A DNA stretch of 64,000 nucleotides from KACC-23026 sp963829575 (GTDB taxonomy: Bacteria > Bacillota > Bacilli > Bacillales > Sporolactobacillaceae), in the NCBI GenBank assembly GCA_963829575.1, contig CAWHJF010000016.1, positions 62,001 through 126,000 on the forward strand, written 5' to 3'. A program made the translations under genes and the position numbers. The notes beneath the pieces were generated by a model. The model saw only the letters and a program-made list of their open reading frames with translations, did not search any database and was not told the origin of the DNA. Below are positions 17,744 through 27,113 of the stretch, in pieces (position 1 is the stretch's first letter; the number at the start of each line of letters is the position of its first letter).

Positions 17744-18902
17744 TTATGAGAACACCTCTTCTGGCAGTAAAAATTGGGCTAGGACTTCATTACTCAGGAA
17801 TTGGCCCTCTTTAGATAAAATCAGATGTTGGTCGGTTTCCGTCAACCAGCCTTTAGCTTTTAACTCAGTGATGACCTCGCCATAGACTTCGGCCACACTC
17901 ATTCCAAACTTTTCTTTAAAGCGCCCCTTTGATACACCAAAACGGGTCCTGAGCCCTAAAAATAATTCTTCTTCAACTTTTTCCTTTAGTGAAACCGGAT
18001 GGGAAGACGTCTCTGCAGACCCGTTGTCTTCAACCCTGCGAATGTAGCCTTTAATAGGGCTCGCATTGACCACTCGCTTGCCCTCCATATAGCCGTGGGC
18101 CCCTGCCCCAAACCCATAATATTCTTCGTTTTGCCAATAAAGGAGATTATGCTGACTTTCATAACCCGGTTTTGAAAAATTACTGATTTCATATTGTTGA
18201 TAGCCGTTCTCCCCTAAGCGATCAATCAAAAGTTCATACATATCGGCCTCAAAATCTGGGCCAGGAAGTAGAGTTTACCTTTTTTCATTCGATTATAAAA
18301 AATGGTCTTGGGCTCGACTTGAAGGCATAAATCGAGATATGTTCAGGGTTGAGAGCGAGTGCCTGGTCAATCGATCGGTTTAGATCGTCTTCAGTTTGCC
18401 CTGGAAGACCGAACATTAAATCAATTGAGAGATTGTGAAAGCCAATTTCTCTCGCCATTTGAATGCCTTTGGTGACGTCCTCAATGGAATGGACACGGCC
18501 AATGGCTTCTAAGCCCTGTTCTTGAAACGTTTGGACACCAATGCTTAGACGATTGACGCCTAATGCCTTCATCAATTGAAGCTTGCTATAAGTCAAATTC
18601 TCTGGATTGGCTTCAAACGTGTATTCCTCGATCTGAGGGTGCCACAGGGTCTCTTTGACCGTGTTTAGAAATCTTTCCAACTGAGAATCTGTCAACGCGG
18701 TCGGCGTACCACCTCCAACAAAAAGGGTACGTAATGCTTCTTTCTTGGTAGGAGCACCGCTGGATCTGATTTCCGCCTCCAGGGCATCCAGATAGTGATC
18801 TACAGGCTGATTTTTGATCAAATATTTATTAAAGTCACAATAAAAACAAATGTGATCACAAAACGGAATATGAAGATAGGCACCTTTTATCAAATTGCTC
18901 AT
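17744..18902 (-). pseudogene. hemW: Heme chaperone HemW, broken by two single-base deletions
   Basis: HemW (radical-SAM-like heme chaperone, formerly HemN-like). The N-terminal part (18902-18285) has the CDHICFYCDFNK cluster motif, GGGTPT and SIGVQTF. Near 18318-18324 one base is missing; after it a short stretch reads VEPKTIFYNRMKKGKL in the next frame. Near 18268-18277 a second base is missing, and the rest (from LLPGPDFEADMYELL to 17744) continues in the third frame. Restoring the two bases gives a full-length protein of about 385 residues. Two losses within 50 bases could be sequencing errors or genuine decay; the rest of the gene looks undamaged. Confidence 0.85.
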
Positions 18903-18920
18903 CCTTTAATTATTGTCATC

Positions 18921-18960
18921 AAAAAGGCGGATGGGGCTGACTGTGTCATCCCCATCCTCT
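18921..18960 (-). terminator. Intrinsic terminator after lepA
   Basis: GAGGATGGGG...CCCCATCCGCC stem followed by five Ts on the minus strand, between lepA and hemW. Confidence 0.8.
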
Positions 18961-18975
18961 TAAATACTACTTTTA

Positions 18976-20792
18976 TTATTGATCCAAACGAAGCACAGCC
19001 ATAAAGGCTTCTTGCGGCACTTCCACTCGACCCACCGTCTTCATTCGTTTCTTTCCTTCTTTTTGCTTTTCAAGCAATTTTCGTTTACGAGAAATATCGC
19101 CACCATAACATTTGGCAAGTACGTTTTTGCGCAATGCTTTAATGTTTGTTCGAGCAATAATCTTCTGACCAATGGCCGCTTGAATCGGGACTTCAAATTG
19201 TTGCCGTGGAATAAGTTCCTTCAGTTTTTCAACAATTGCTTTTCCTCGATCATACGCAAAATCGCGATGAACAATAATAGATAGGGCATCAATTTTTCTG
19301 CGTTTAACAAGATATCCATTTTAACAAGAGTGGATTCTTTATACCCTAACAATTCATAATCAAAGGATGCATAACCCTTCGTATTCGACTTCAAGTGATC
19401 GAAGAAATCATAAACGATTTCAGAAAGCGGAATATGGTAGGTGATGTTCACGCGATTTTCATCCAAATAGACCATATCGACGAAATCACCGCGTTTGGCT
19501 TGGCATAATTCCATGACTTGACCAACAAAATCATTTGGTGTCATAATCGTCGCTTTAACATAGGGTTCTTCTACCTTTTCAATCAGTTTACCTTCAGGCA
19601 TCTTAGATGGATTGTCGATTTCGTAGACGTCACCCGTTGGATCGGTGATGCGATAAATAACGCTCGGTGCCGTTGTAATCAGGTCGATGCCAAATTCGCG
19701 CTCAATCCGTTCTTGAATAATTTCCATGTGCAGTAAGCCTAAGAATCCGCAACGGAAACCAAATCCAAGCGCTTCAGAGGTTTCTGGCTCATATTGCAAA
19801 GACGAATCATTGAGTTCAAGTCGCTCTAGCGCCTCTCTCAAATCATTGTATTCATTCGAGTCAATCGGATAAAGACCACAGAAGACCATCGGATTCATTT
19901 TTCGGTAACCCGGCAAGGCTTCTTTTGCTGGGTTCGTTACGCTTGTTATCGTGTCCCCAACACGGGTGTCCCCGACATTCTTAATAGCCCCAGCAAGAAA
20001 ACCCACATCCCCTACCGTTAATTCATCCTTGGCAACCGGTTTAGGTGTGAAAACGCCAAGCTCCGTTACTTCAAACGTTTTATTCGTCGCCATCATCTTA
20101 ATTTGGTCGCCAATTTTAACCGTTCCCTCTTTGACACGAATATAAGCGACGACCCCACGATACGGATCGTAAAGCGAATCAAAAATGAGCGCTTGAAGTG
20201 GACCATCTGGATCGCCAGAAGGTGCCGGCACTTTTTCCACAATCGCTTCAAGTACTTCTTCAATCCCAATGCCAGCTTTGGCAGAGGTTAAAACGGCTTC
20301 GGACGCATCGAGTCCAATCACGTCTTCCACTTCTTGTTTGACGCGTTCTGGATCAGCATTCGGCAAATCAATTTTATTAATAACTGGAAGGATTTCTAAA
20401 TCATTCTCTAATGCGAGATACACATTGGCCAGGGTCTGTGCTTCAATCCCTTGTGCGGCATCCACAATCAGAATTGCCCCTTCGCATGCTGCCAAACTTC
20501 TAGACACTTCATAGGTAAAATCGACATGTCCTGGTGTATCGATTAAATGAAAAATGTATTCCTCGCCATCTTTTGCTTTATACAAAAGTTGTACGGCATT
20601 TAATTTAATGGTAATGCCTCGCTCGCGCTCAAGGTCCATTGCATCAAGCATTTGCTCTTTCATTTCGCGTTTGGTTAGTGCACTGGTTTGTTCCAAAATG
20701 CGATCGGCAAGCGTTGATTTCCCATGATCTATATGAGCAATAATAGAAAAGTTTCGAATGTTTTGTTGTCGTTTTTTTCGGTCTATAGCCAT
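18976..20792 (-). pseudogene. lepA: Elongation factor 4 (LepA), one frameshift
   Basis: LepA/EF-4, a ribosomal GTPase that can back-translocate tRNAs and affects 30S assembly. G1 is AHIDHGKST near residue 21, with DTPGHVDF and NKIDLPNADP following. The frame runs intact to ILLNAEK, then breaks at a run of five As (19293-19297) where six are expected; in the next frame the usual C-terminus continues to VPQEAFMAVLRLDQ and a stop at 18976. Adding one A restores about 606 residues. A homopolymer indel is a typical sequencing error. The ATG at 20792 has GGGAG at normal spacing. Confidence 0.88.
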
Positions 20793-21023
20793 ATGTTCAA
20801 CTCCCAAAATTCAACCATACTGCTTCAAATTATACACAATCTGTAGTTTACAAACAATGGATAAGGGTACGCTGATTCAAATATATTTATTAAGTCGAAA
20901 ATATCAATTTGTAAAATTTATCAAGTTTTGGGGGATTTCTATGGAGTGATCCCTCGCGATCATAGGAGGAGAATGCTAGCTAATGCGGGGCACTTCTTGT
21001 TCGATTGGGTTTTCCTTTTCGGA
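20793..21023. other. lepA upstream region
   Basis: AT-rich 230 bases between the lepA start and the first 52-bp repeat. No confident promoter seen. TTCGATTGGGTTTTCC near 21000 may be a degenerate edge of the repeat array. Confidence 0.3.
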
Positions 21024-22077
21024 GTCCTGTCCAATGAGGACTCTCTTTTGGACAGCACCCGCTTTCTTTTTCCGCGTCCTGTCCGATTGGGGCTCTCTTT
21101 CGGACAGCGCTCGCTTTCTTTTTCGGAGTCCTGTCCGATGGGAGCCCTCTTTTGGACAGCGCTCGCTTTCTTTTTCTGCGTCCTGTCCGATTGGGGCTCT
21201 CTTTCGGACAGCGCTCGCTTTCTTTTTCCGCGTCCTGTCCGATTGGGGCTCTCTTTCAGACAGCGCTCGCTTTCTTTTTCGCGTCCTGTCCGATTGGGGC
21301 TCTCTTTCGGACAGCGCTCGCTTTCTTTTTCCGCGTCCTGTCCGATTGGGGACTCTCTTTCAGACAGCGCTACGCACTCTTTTTACGCGTCCTGTCCGAT
21401 TGGGGCTCTCTTTCAGACAGCGCTCGCTTTCTTTTTCGGCGTCCTGTCCAATGGGGGCTCTCTTTCGGACAGCGCTCGCTTTCTTTTTACGCGTCCTGTC
21501 CGATGGGAGCTCTCTTTTGGACAGCGCTCGCTTTCTTTTTACGCGTCCTGTCCGATTGGGGCTCTCTTTTGGACAGCGCTCGCTTTCTTTTTACGTGTCC
21601 TGTCCGATGGGAGCTCTCTTTTGGACAGCGCTCGCTTTCTTTTTCCGCGTCCTGTCCGATTGGGGCTCTCTTTCGGACAGCGCTCGCTTTCTTTTTCGGA
21701 GTCCTGTCCAATGGGGGCTCTCTTTCGGACAGCGCTCGCTTTCTTTTTACGCGTCCTGTCCGATGGGAGCTCTCTTTTGGACAGCGCTCGCTTTCTTTTT
21801 CCGCGTCCTGTCCGATGGGGGCTCTCTTTTGGACAGCGCTCGCTTTCTTTTTCTGCGTCCTGTCCGATGGGGGCTCTCTTTTGGACAGCGCTCGCTTTCT
21901 TTTTACGCGTCCTGTCCGATGGGAGCTCTCTTTTGGACAGCGCTCGCTTTCTTTTTCCGCGTCCTGTCCGATGGGAGCTCTCTTTCGGACAGCGCTCGCT
22001 TTCTTTTTACGTGTTCTGTCCGATGGGAGCTCTCTTTTGGACAGCGCTCGCTTTCTTTTTCTGCGTCCTGTCCGAAC
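21024..22077. repeat. Array of twenty 52-bp tandem repeats with an internal inverted repeat
   Basis: Units start at 21024, 21076, 21128, 21180, 21232, 21283, 21335, 21389, 21441, 21493 and then every 52 bases to 22013, with a partial copy at 22065. Spacing is 52 except one 51 and one 54. Each unit begins GTCCTGTCC and holds arms CTGTCCGA and TCGGACAG about 13 bases apart, then AGCGCTCGCT and a T-rich stretch (TTTCTTTTT). Six copies have fully complementary arms, nine have one G-T wobble and five a mismatch. Since 52 is not a multiple of three, a stop-free unit keeps all three plus-strand frames open for about 1 kb; none has a ribosome binding site or family similarity. Lies between lepA and yqxA, which are neighbours in B. 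subtilis. Confidence 0.95.
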
Positions 22078-22103
22078 TTCACTTTTTTTACTGGAGCGGT
22101 CCA

Positions 22104-22544
22104 TTAAAATACATGATTAATAATTTGATCAAACAGGTTGGTGGTTGCCGTCATCCCTGTAGAAAAAGTTTTTTTAAAACTATTGGACAAGCCTTCTCCT
22201 AGCGACCCATATGGATTAAAGTCCTGGATGGTTTGTAATTTTTTAATGCGTTGAGTGAGTTCATCTGTATGCCCGTTCGCATTAGCAGAACCCGCCATTT
22301 GGTTCGTTGCAGACGACTTTTTTGAACTGGAACTTTGGCTGTTTGAAGAACTCGCAGTAGAAGATCTTGTCCCAGAAGAAGGGGTCGGAAGCGGCTTCGA
22401 GAGCTGCTCTGCCAAACTCAAAGTGTGATTTTGCGTTTCACCGACCATGTTCATCATATTTTGTTTGGCTACTTCCATTCCGTAGATCACACAAATGAAT
22501 AAAGCTGCCATCAAAAGAATCGTTTTAACCATAAAACGCTTCAT
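22104..22544 (-). CDS. yqxA: YqxA family (DUF3679) protein
   Basis: A 146-residue protein with an N-terminal membrane segment (about 5-24, VKTILLMAALFICVIYGMEV) and a Ser/Thr-rich linker (about 55-90). The motif GMEVAKQNMMNM and the position next to gpr and lepA match YqxA, a small protein of unknown role encoded beside spoIIP in B. subtilis. The ATG at 22544 has GGTGG eight bases upstream. The start of the repeat array is about 30 bases past its stop. Confidence 0.8.
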   Translation of the reverse strand: MKRFMVKTILLMAALFICVIYGMEVAKQNMMNMVGETQNHTLSLAEQLSKPLPTPSSGTRSSTASSSNSQSSSSKKSSATNQMAGSANANGHTDELTQRIKKLQTIQDFNPYGSLGEGLSNSFKKTFSTGMTATTNLFDQIINHVF

Positions 22545-22878
22545 CGTTCCGACCACCTTTCATAAAAGTTAATCGCGACTAAACATCCAATTGAAACTCT
22601 CTTAACTCATTCTATTAATTAAGGGAATCTATTAGAACTGATTTTGAATAAGCCTACTAAAAAGCAAACGGTCCTGTTTCGCTGATTCCATCCATAGTTC
22701 ATATGTTTTTAACTAGTTTGGACAAATAAAGTAAACTTCATTCAATAGAATTTTTGTGCATTCACCGCTCCCGCTTAATGGGAGTGACACTTACTGGACC
22801 TGTACCGGTCGCCCTACCCCACCGAACCTATGGGGGATAACTGCGATTGCTCATTAAGGCGAAAAAACACCTATACAC
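22545..22878. other. gpr-yqxA gap where spoIIP is expected
   Basis: 334 bases without a gene. The left half is AT-rich; 22760-22860 is GC-richer with several short inverted repeats (CTCCC/GGGAG, CCCC/GGGG, ACCGGT). No piece of SpoIIP can be recognised in any frame. Confidence 0.6.
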
Positions 22879-22897
22879 TTAATGTGTAAAGGCGTTT
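22862..22897 (-). terminator. Intrinsic terminator overlapping the gpr stop
   Basis: AACGCCTTTACAC...GTGTATAGGTGTT stem with six Ts on the minus strand; the left arm includes the last codons of gpr. Confidence 0.8.
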
Positions 22898-23985
22898 AGA
22901 TTTTCTTGTGAGACATTTTTATGCAGGGCGGCGTTTAAGCCACTGGCTACGACATTCGCCATATCTTCGATGAACACATCGACTTCTTTTGGTGTTACCA
23001 TCAAATTATGACCCGTTGGTCCAAGAACTTCACGAATGAGCGAACGTTTCTCTTCATCAGACAAGGTTCCGACTAACCCTAAAAAGGACTTTCGTTGTTC
23101 TTCAGTAGGAAGGTCTTCTTCTTTATATTTTTTCTTCTCACCAAACATCAGACCAGATGGAAGCAAGGATTTAGAAGGCTTATGTTGATCGCGCATCTCT
23201 TGGCCAAAATGCTTGAGAATATAATCAAGCGTATCACTTGTAATGGACACCGCATCCACAACCGTTGGAATACCGATTGCAAAAACCGGAATCCCTAAAG
23301 CTTCCTGTGACAATTCTTTTCGCTTATTTCCAACCCCAGAACCTGGGTGGATGCCAGTGTCTGATATTTGAATGGTGGTATTAACGCGTTCGATGGAACG
23401 TGAAGCGAGCGCATCAATGGCAATCACAAAATCCGGCTTTGTTTTTTCAATAACCCCATAAATAATGTCGCTCGTCTCTATACCCGTAATGCCCATTACA
23501 CCTGGCGCCAAGGCACTTACTGGACGAAACCCATCTCGGACCCTATAAGGCTGCAGCTCAAAAAGATGCTTGGTGACCAAAAGATTCTCAACCGCCTTGG
23601 GCCCAAGCGCATCCGGTGTCACGTTCCAATTTCCAAGCCCAACAACCAAACAACTGGCCTCATCCTTAATCCCATGTTCGTCTAAAAACTGAGCAAAGGT
23701 TTCGGCAAAGACTTTTTCAACCGTTTTTTGAAGATCATGATCCTGGTTTCGGATGCCTTGAACTTCAAATGTTAAATAATGTCCAGCTTTTTTTCCGATT
23801 CTCTGGCTCGCCTCGTCGTTTATGGAAAGCCAAGAAATGTCGACACCTTCTCGATTCTCTTCTTTTGACTCAATCCCTCTTAACGGTGTGGGATCGGTCT
23901 CTTGGAGCATCTCACGGGCTTCAATCGCTAAATCTGTACGCACACTATATTGTTTAAGATCTACCTCATTGGTTTTCTCTTTCAT
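22879..23985 (-). CDS. gpr: Germination protease GPR
   Basis: GPR (368 residues) degrades small acid-soluble spore proteins at germination; it is made as a zymogen in the forespore and autoprocesses near its N-terminus around VRTDLAIEARE. The conserved LVVGLGNWNVTPDALGPK and GITGIETSDI segments are present. The ATG has AAGGGGTG upstream. In B. subtilis gpr is followed by spoIIP; here the next gene is yqxA. Confidence 0.96.
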   Translation of the reverse strand: MKEKTNEVDLKQYSVRTDLAIEAREMLQETDPTPLRGIESKEENREGVDISWLSINDEASQRIGKKAGHYLTFEVQGIRNQDHDLQKTVEKVFAETFAQFLDEHGIKDEASCLVVGLGNWNVTPDALGPKAVENLLVTKHLFELQPYRVRDGFRPVSALAPGVMGITGIETSDIIYGVIEKTKPDFVIAIDALASRSIERVNTTIQISDTGIHPGSGVGNKRKELSQEALGIPVFAIGIPTVVDAVSITSDTLDYILKHFGQEMRDQHKPSKSLLPSGLMFGEKKKYKEEDLPTEEQRKSFLGLVGTLSDEEKRSLIREVLGPTGHNLMVTPKEVDVFIEDMANVVASGLNAALHKNVSQENLNAFTH

Positions 23986-24015
23986 CAGATCACCCCTTTA
24001 AAATCCATCTATTTT

Positions 24016-24045
24016 TAAGTTGACCGAAAAAGGACTCTTTCATGC
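24016..24045 (-). promoter_or_regulatory. Possible sigma-G promoter of gpr
   Basis: GCATG, 18-base spacer and CAACTTA on the minus strand, about 30 bases upstream of gpr; fits the sigma-G pattern with two mismatches in the -10. Confidence 0.4.
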
Positions 24046-24048
24046 ATA

Positions 24049-24077
24049 TTGCAAATCAAACCGGCGTTTGGTACAAT
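24049..24077 (+). promoter_or_regulatory. Sigma-A promoter of rpsT
   Basis: TTGCAA, 17-base spacer and TACAAT, about 140 bases upstream of rpsT and divergent from gpr. Confidence 0.75.
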
Positions 24078-24219
24078 ATCATTTGGCTAGTAGCTCTTAT
24101 CGAGATTCATGAATGTATAAACATAGCATTTCCTTTGATGGAATGGTTTAAAAGGTCTCTTTTGACTTTTATTCTGTCTCAATAGAGAGTTCGGACACAT
24201 TTTGTAAGGGGGTGACACC

Positions 24220-24486
24220 ATGCCAAATATCAAATCCGCCATTAAACGCGTTAAGAAAAGCGAAAACAACCGCGTACAAAACCATGCAGTTAAAGCTGCA
24301 ATGCGTACGTCGATCAAAACGTTTAACGCTAAGGTTGAAGCTGGAGACGCAGCTGCAGCAAAGGATGCATTCCTTGCTGCAACAAAGAAAATTGATAAAG
24401 CTGCAGGTCAAGGTCTAATTCATAAAAACAAAGCAGCACGTGAGAAATCACGTTTGAGCCAAAAACTCAATTCTGTATCTGCTTAA
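24220..24486 (+). CDS. rpsT: 30S ribosomal protein bS20
   Basis: An 88-residue basic helical protein of the 30S body, starting MPNIKSAIKRVKKSENNR with NKAAREKSRLSQ at the end, the expected bS20 sequence. A GGGGGTGA Shine-Dalgarno stretch precedes the ATG. Its opposite orientation to gpr matches B. subtilis. Confidence 0.98.
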   Translation: MPNIKSAIKRVKKSENNRVQNHAVKAAMRTSIKTFNAKVEAGDAAAAKDAFLAATKKIDKAAGQGLIHKNKAAREKSRLSQKLNSVSA

Positions 24487-24510
24487 ATCTCGAGCAGACG
24501 GAAAACGAAA

Positions 24511-24543
24511 GAAATCGGCAAATCTAGCCGATTTCTTTTTTTT
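24511..24543 (+). terminator. Intrinsic terminator of rpsT
   Basis: GAAATCGGC, seven-base loop, GCCGATTTC and eight Ts. Confidence 0.93.
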
Positions 24544-24567
24544 CAAATCATAATCTCTAAACAGATG

Positions 24568-24648
24568 AAAAAGAGTGCCAAATCGACATGACGCCTCAAA
24601 TATTTGTGATCTCCACAACCTGAGGGCATTCCATTAGGCACTCTTTTT
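24568..24648. terminator. Long bidirectional hairpin before the amino-acid ABC operon end
   Basis: Outer arms AAAAAGAGTGCC/GGCACTCTTTTT with further pairing inside (GCCCTCA/TGAGGC region) around a roughly 20-base loop. It ends the minus-strand operon and can also act on rpsT read-through. Confidence 0.7.
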
Positions 24649-24676
24649 ATGAAATTATTCATTTATCGGCTTGATC

Positions 24677-25399
24677 TTAAAGCACTTTAGCAAGGAAGGA
24701 TTTCGTCCGCGCTTCCTTGGGATTGTCAAAAATTTGAGAAGGTGGACCTTCTTCAACTAGGTAGCCGCCATCCATGAACAAAACTCGATCGCCAACTTCT
24801 CGAGCAAACCCCATTTCATGCGTCACGACAACCATCGTCATGCCTTCACGCGCAAGGTCCTTCATCACCTGAAGAACTTCCCCAACCATTTCTGGGTCGA
24901 GCGCCGAGGTTGGTTCATCAAACAGCATGACTCCTGGTTCCATTGCAAGGGCTCTCGCAATGGCCACACGCTGCTGCTGACCACCGGATAATTCATCAGG
25001 ATAACTTTCCTCTTTATTAGCCAGCCCTACTTTTGCCAAAAGCTCTCTCGCCAATTCCTGGCTTTCCTTTACACCTCGTCCTAAAACCTTGCGAGGTCCA
25101 ATTGTAATGTTATCCATAATGGTCAGATGTTTAAACAAATTAAACTGTTGAAACACCATCCCTACGTGCTCACGAAGTTTATGAATATTGGTTTTGGGGT
25201 TGGTTAACTCCATATCATTGATGACAATGGTCCCACTTGTAACTTCTTCAAGGCCATTTAAACAACGTAGAAAGGTACTTTTACCAGAACCCGAGGGTCC
25301 GATCACCACGACGACTTCTTGTTCTTCAACATGATTGGAAATGCCTTTTAGCACTTCATTTTCACCAAAATATTTGTGTAAGTCTTTAACGCTTATCAA
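24677..25399 (-). CDS. Polar amino acid ABC transporter ATPase (GlnQ type)
   Basis: A 240-residue ATPase energising amino-acid uptake. Walker A GPSGSGKST at 34-42, signature LSGGQQQR at 137-144 and Walker B VMLFDEPTSALDP near 158-169. It overlaps the permease gene by 14 bases, implying translational coupling. Subfamily similarity is to GlnQ/ArtM/TcyC; the true substrate cannot be told from sequence. Confidence 0.93.
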   Translation of the reverse strand: MISVKDLHKYFGENEVLKGISNHVEEQEVVVVIGPSGSGKSTFLRCLNGLEEVTSGTIVINDMELTNPKTNIHKLREHVGMVFQQFNLFKHLTIMDNITIGPRKVLGRGVKESQELARELLAKVGLANKEESYPDELSGGQQQRVAIARALAMEPGVMLFDEPTSALDPEMVGEVLQVMKDLAREGMTMVVVTHEMGFAREVGDRVLFMDGGYLVEEGPPSQIFDNPKEARTKSFLAKVL

Positions 25400-26072
25400 C
25401 TTGCAGCCTCCTTTCTGTGTAGGCGGCTAATTTGGAAACCGTAAAAATCAAAATAAAATAGAGAACCGCAACCAAAGCATATATTTGGAAGGCTTTAAAC
25501 GTTTCGGCAATAATTGTTTGACTCTTATAAAGCATTTCGACAATCCCAATTGGCGCAAGCAAACTTGTATCTTTAATGGTTTGTGCCGCCTGGTTGACGA
25601 GTGGCGGAATCATCCGCTTAAACGCCTGTGGTAATACAATATAGCGCATCGTCTGATAGCCGTTCATCCCAATACTTGCAGCCGCCTCTTTCTGGCCACG
25701 ATCCACACCTAAAATACCCGCGCGGACAATTTCCGTAACGTACGCCCCTTCGTTTAAGCCTAAAGTGACGATCGCGCCAAGGATCGGATAAATCCTAGGT
25801 CCAAAAATATCATTAAGCGGTAAAATGCTTGGCAAACCAATGACTATGAAAAATAATTGAACCAACAATGGGGTCGAACGAAACAACTCCACATAGGCGG
25901 TTGCCAACCATTTTAGAAAAGAGACCTTCGAGAGGCGCATTAAGGCTGCGACCAGTCCAAAGATGACTTCTAAAACAATGGCGATTACTGAAAATTCAAT
26001 AGTTAACCACAAACCATGTAATATAACTGGCAAACTGCTCCAAATAACGTCCAGAACAACCACTCCTTTCAA
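25386..26072 (-). CDS. Polar amino acid ABC transporter permease
   Basis: His/Glu/Gln/Arg-type permease (about 225 residues) with five hydrophobic segments and the coupling motif EAAASIGMNGYQTMRYIVLPQ. AAAGGAG lies inside the first codons read from 26072, so the true start is probably a few codons downstream (no ATG there; GTG or CTG are candidates). A terminator-like hairpin lies between this gene and the binding-protein gene. Confidence 0.92.
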   Translation of the reverse strand: MKGVVVLDVIWSSLPVILHGLWLTIEFSVIAIVLEVIFGLVAALMRLSKVSFLKWLATAYVELFRSTPLLVQLFFIVIGLPSILPLNDIFGPRIYPILGAIVTLGLNEGAYVTEIVRAGILGVDRGQKEAAASIGMNGYQTMRYIVLPQAFKRMIPPLVNQAAQTIKDTSLLAPIGIVEMLYKSQTIIAETFKAFQIYALVAVLYFILIFTVSKLAAYTERRLQVDKR

Positions 26073-26109
26073 TAGTTTGTCAAAGCACTATTCTTTCAAA
26101 GCTTTGAGC

Positions 26110-26148
26110 AAAAAAAGAGCACAGCACTGAATAGATAGTGCCACGCTC
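26110..26148 (-). terminator. Attenuator-like terminator inside the amino-acid ABC operon
   Basis: GAGC-GTG-GCACT, eight-base loop, AGTGC-TGT-GCTC and seven Ts on the minus strand, between the binding-protein gene and the permease gene. Probably lets the binding protein be made in excess. Confidence 0.8.
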
Positions 26149-26178
26149 TCAGTGTCTTACTAGTATTTACACTTTTTA

Positions 26179-27021
26179 TTATTTGTCGTTAAGTGCCACG
26201 TCTTTTGGTGCTTTCACACCATCGACTAAGCCATTTGTGTCTCCACCAAGATACTCATCAAATAACTTTTTATACGTGCCATCTTTCTGAATGGCTGCAA
26301 GTCCATCGTTGATCTTTTTAAGAAGATCTGTTTTCTTTTTCGATACGGCAATTCCATAATATTCCCCAGTTAGCAATCCACCAACAATATGAACATCTTT
26401 ATGGCTGTTCATAAAGTTAATGTTGACTGGATTATCAAATACGACCGCATTTGCACCGCCGCTTTCAAGGGTACTGTAGGCTTGATCAATATTATCGAAT
26501 TGTTTGATGTCTGAATCGTTGAAACCGTGTTGCTTTAAGTAATCTACAGATGATGTAGCTTTTTTAGTCGCAACCAGTTTCCCTTTTAGATCATCAAGTG
26601 AATTGATACCCGAATCCTTCTTAACTAAGATGGAAAGACCAGACTTGTAGTAAGCGTTGGAGAAGTTCACGGTATCCATACGAGACGTTTTGATTGTAAT
26701 CCCGGCAACACCAACATCAATCTGCCCACCTTGAAGGTTTGGAATAATACCTGAGAACTCCATCGTTTTGATTGGTGCAAGCTTCAAGTTTTCTTTCTTT
26801 GCAATCGCCTTGATCATAGCAATATCAAACCCAGTAACTTTCCCATTCTTTTCTGATTCAAATGGCGGGAATGTCGTATCCGCACCAACTAAGATGGTGT
26901 TGCTGGAGTCAGATCCTCCACCACTACTGCTAGATCCACCCTTACTAGATCCGCAACCGACTAAAAAGACAGATAAACACAAAAATGCAGTCAAAAATCC
27001 AATAATACGTTTTTTAGTCAT
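26179..27021 (-). CDS. Amino acid ABC transporter substrate-binding lipoprotein
   Basis: A 280-residue family 3 solute-binding protein (SBP_bac_3). Lipoprotein signal peptide with lipobox LVGC, lipidated Cys23, and a Ser/Gly linker. DTTFPPFESEKNGKVTGFDI and GGQIDVGVAGITI are typical ligand-binding motifs. First gene of the importer operon, behind a good sigma-A promoter. Confidence 0.94.
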   Translation of the reverse strand: MTKKRIIGFLTAFLCLSVFLVGCGSSKGGSSSSGGGSDSSNTILVGADTTFPPFESEKNGKVTGFDIAMIKAIAKKENLKLAPIKTMEFSGIIPNLQGGQIDVGVAGITIKTSRMDTVNFSNAYYKSGLSILVKKDSGINSLDDLKGKLVATKKATSSVDYLKQHGFNDSDIKQFDNIDQAYSTLESGGANAVVFDNPVNINFMNSHKDVHIVGGLLTGEYYGIAVSKKKTDLLKKINDGLAAIQKDGTYKKLFDEYLGGDTNGLVDGVKAPKDVALNDK

Positions 27022-27057
27022 ACTTTACCCCCTATGTAATTTTTTGGTTCAAAGTAA

Positions 27058-27086
27058 ATTATAATCGTGTTTCACAAATTCTTCAA
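27058..27086 (-). promoter_or_regulatory. Sigma-A promoter of the amino-acid ABC operon
   Basis: TTGAAG, 17-base spacer and perfect TATAAT on the minus strand, about 40 bases upstream of the binding-protein gene. Confidence 0.82.
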
Positions 27087-27113
27087 ATTTCACCTCATAA
27101 AATCAATGAAAAC

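Noticed and set aside
21024..22077. CRISPR array
   Set aside because: Units are contiguous copies with no unique spacers, and no cas genes are nearby.
20928..22202. Three long plus-strand reading frames (20928-22202, 20983-22107, 21152-22120) and a minus-strand one (21487-22104) over the repeat array
   Set aside because: They exist because the 52-base unit has no stops and cycles through frames; no ribosome binding site, family match or coding signature.
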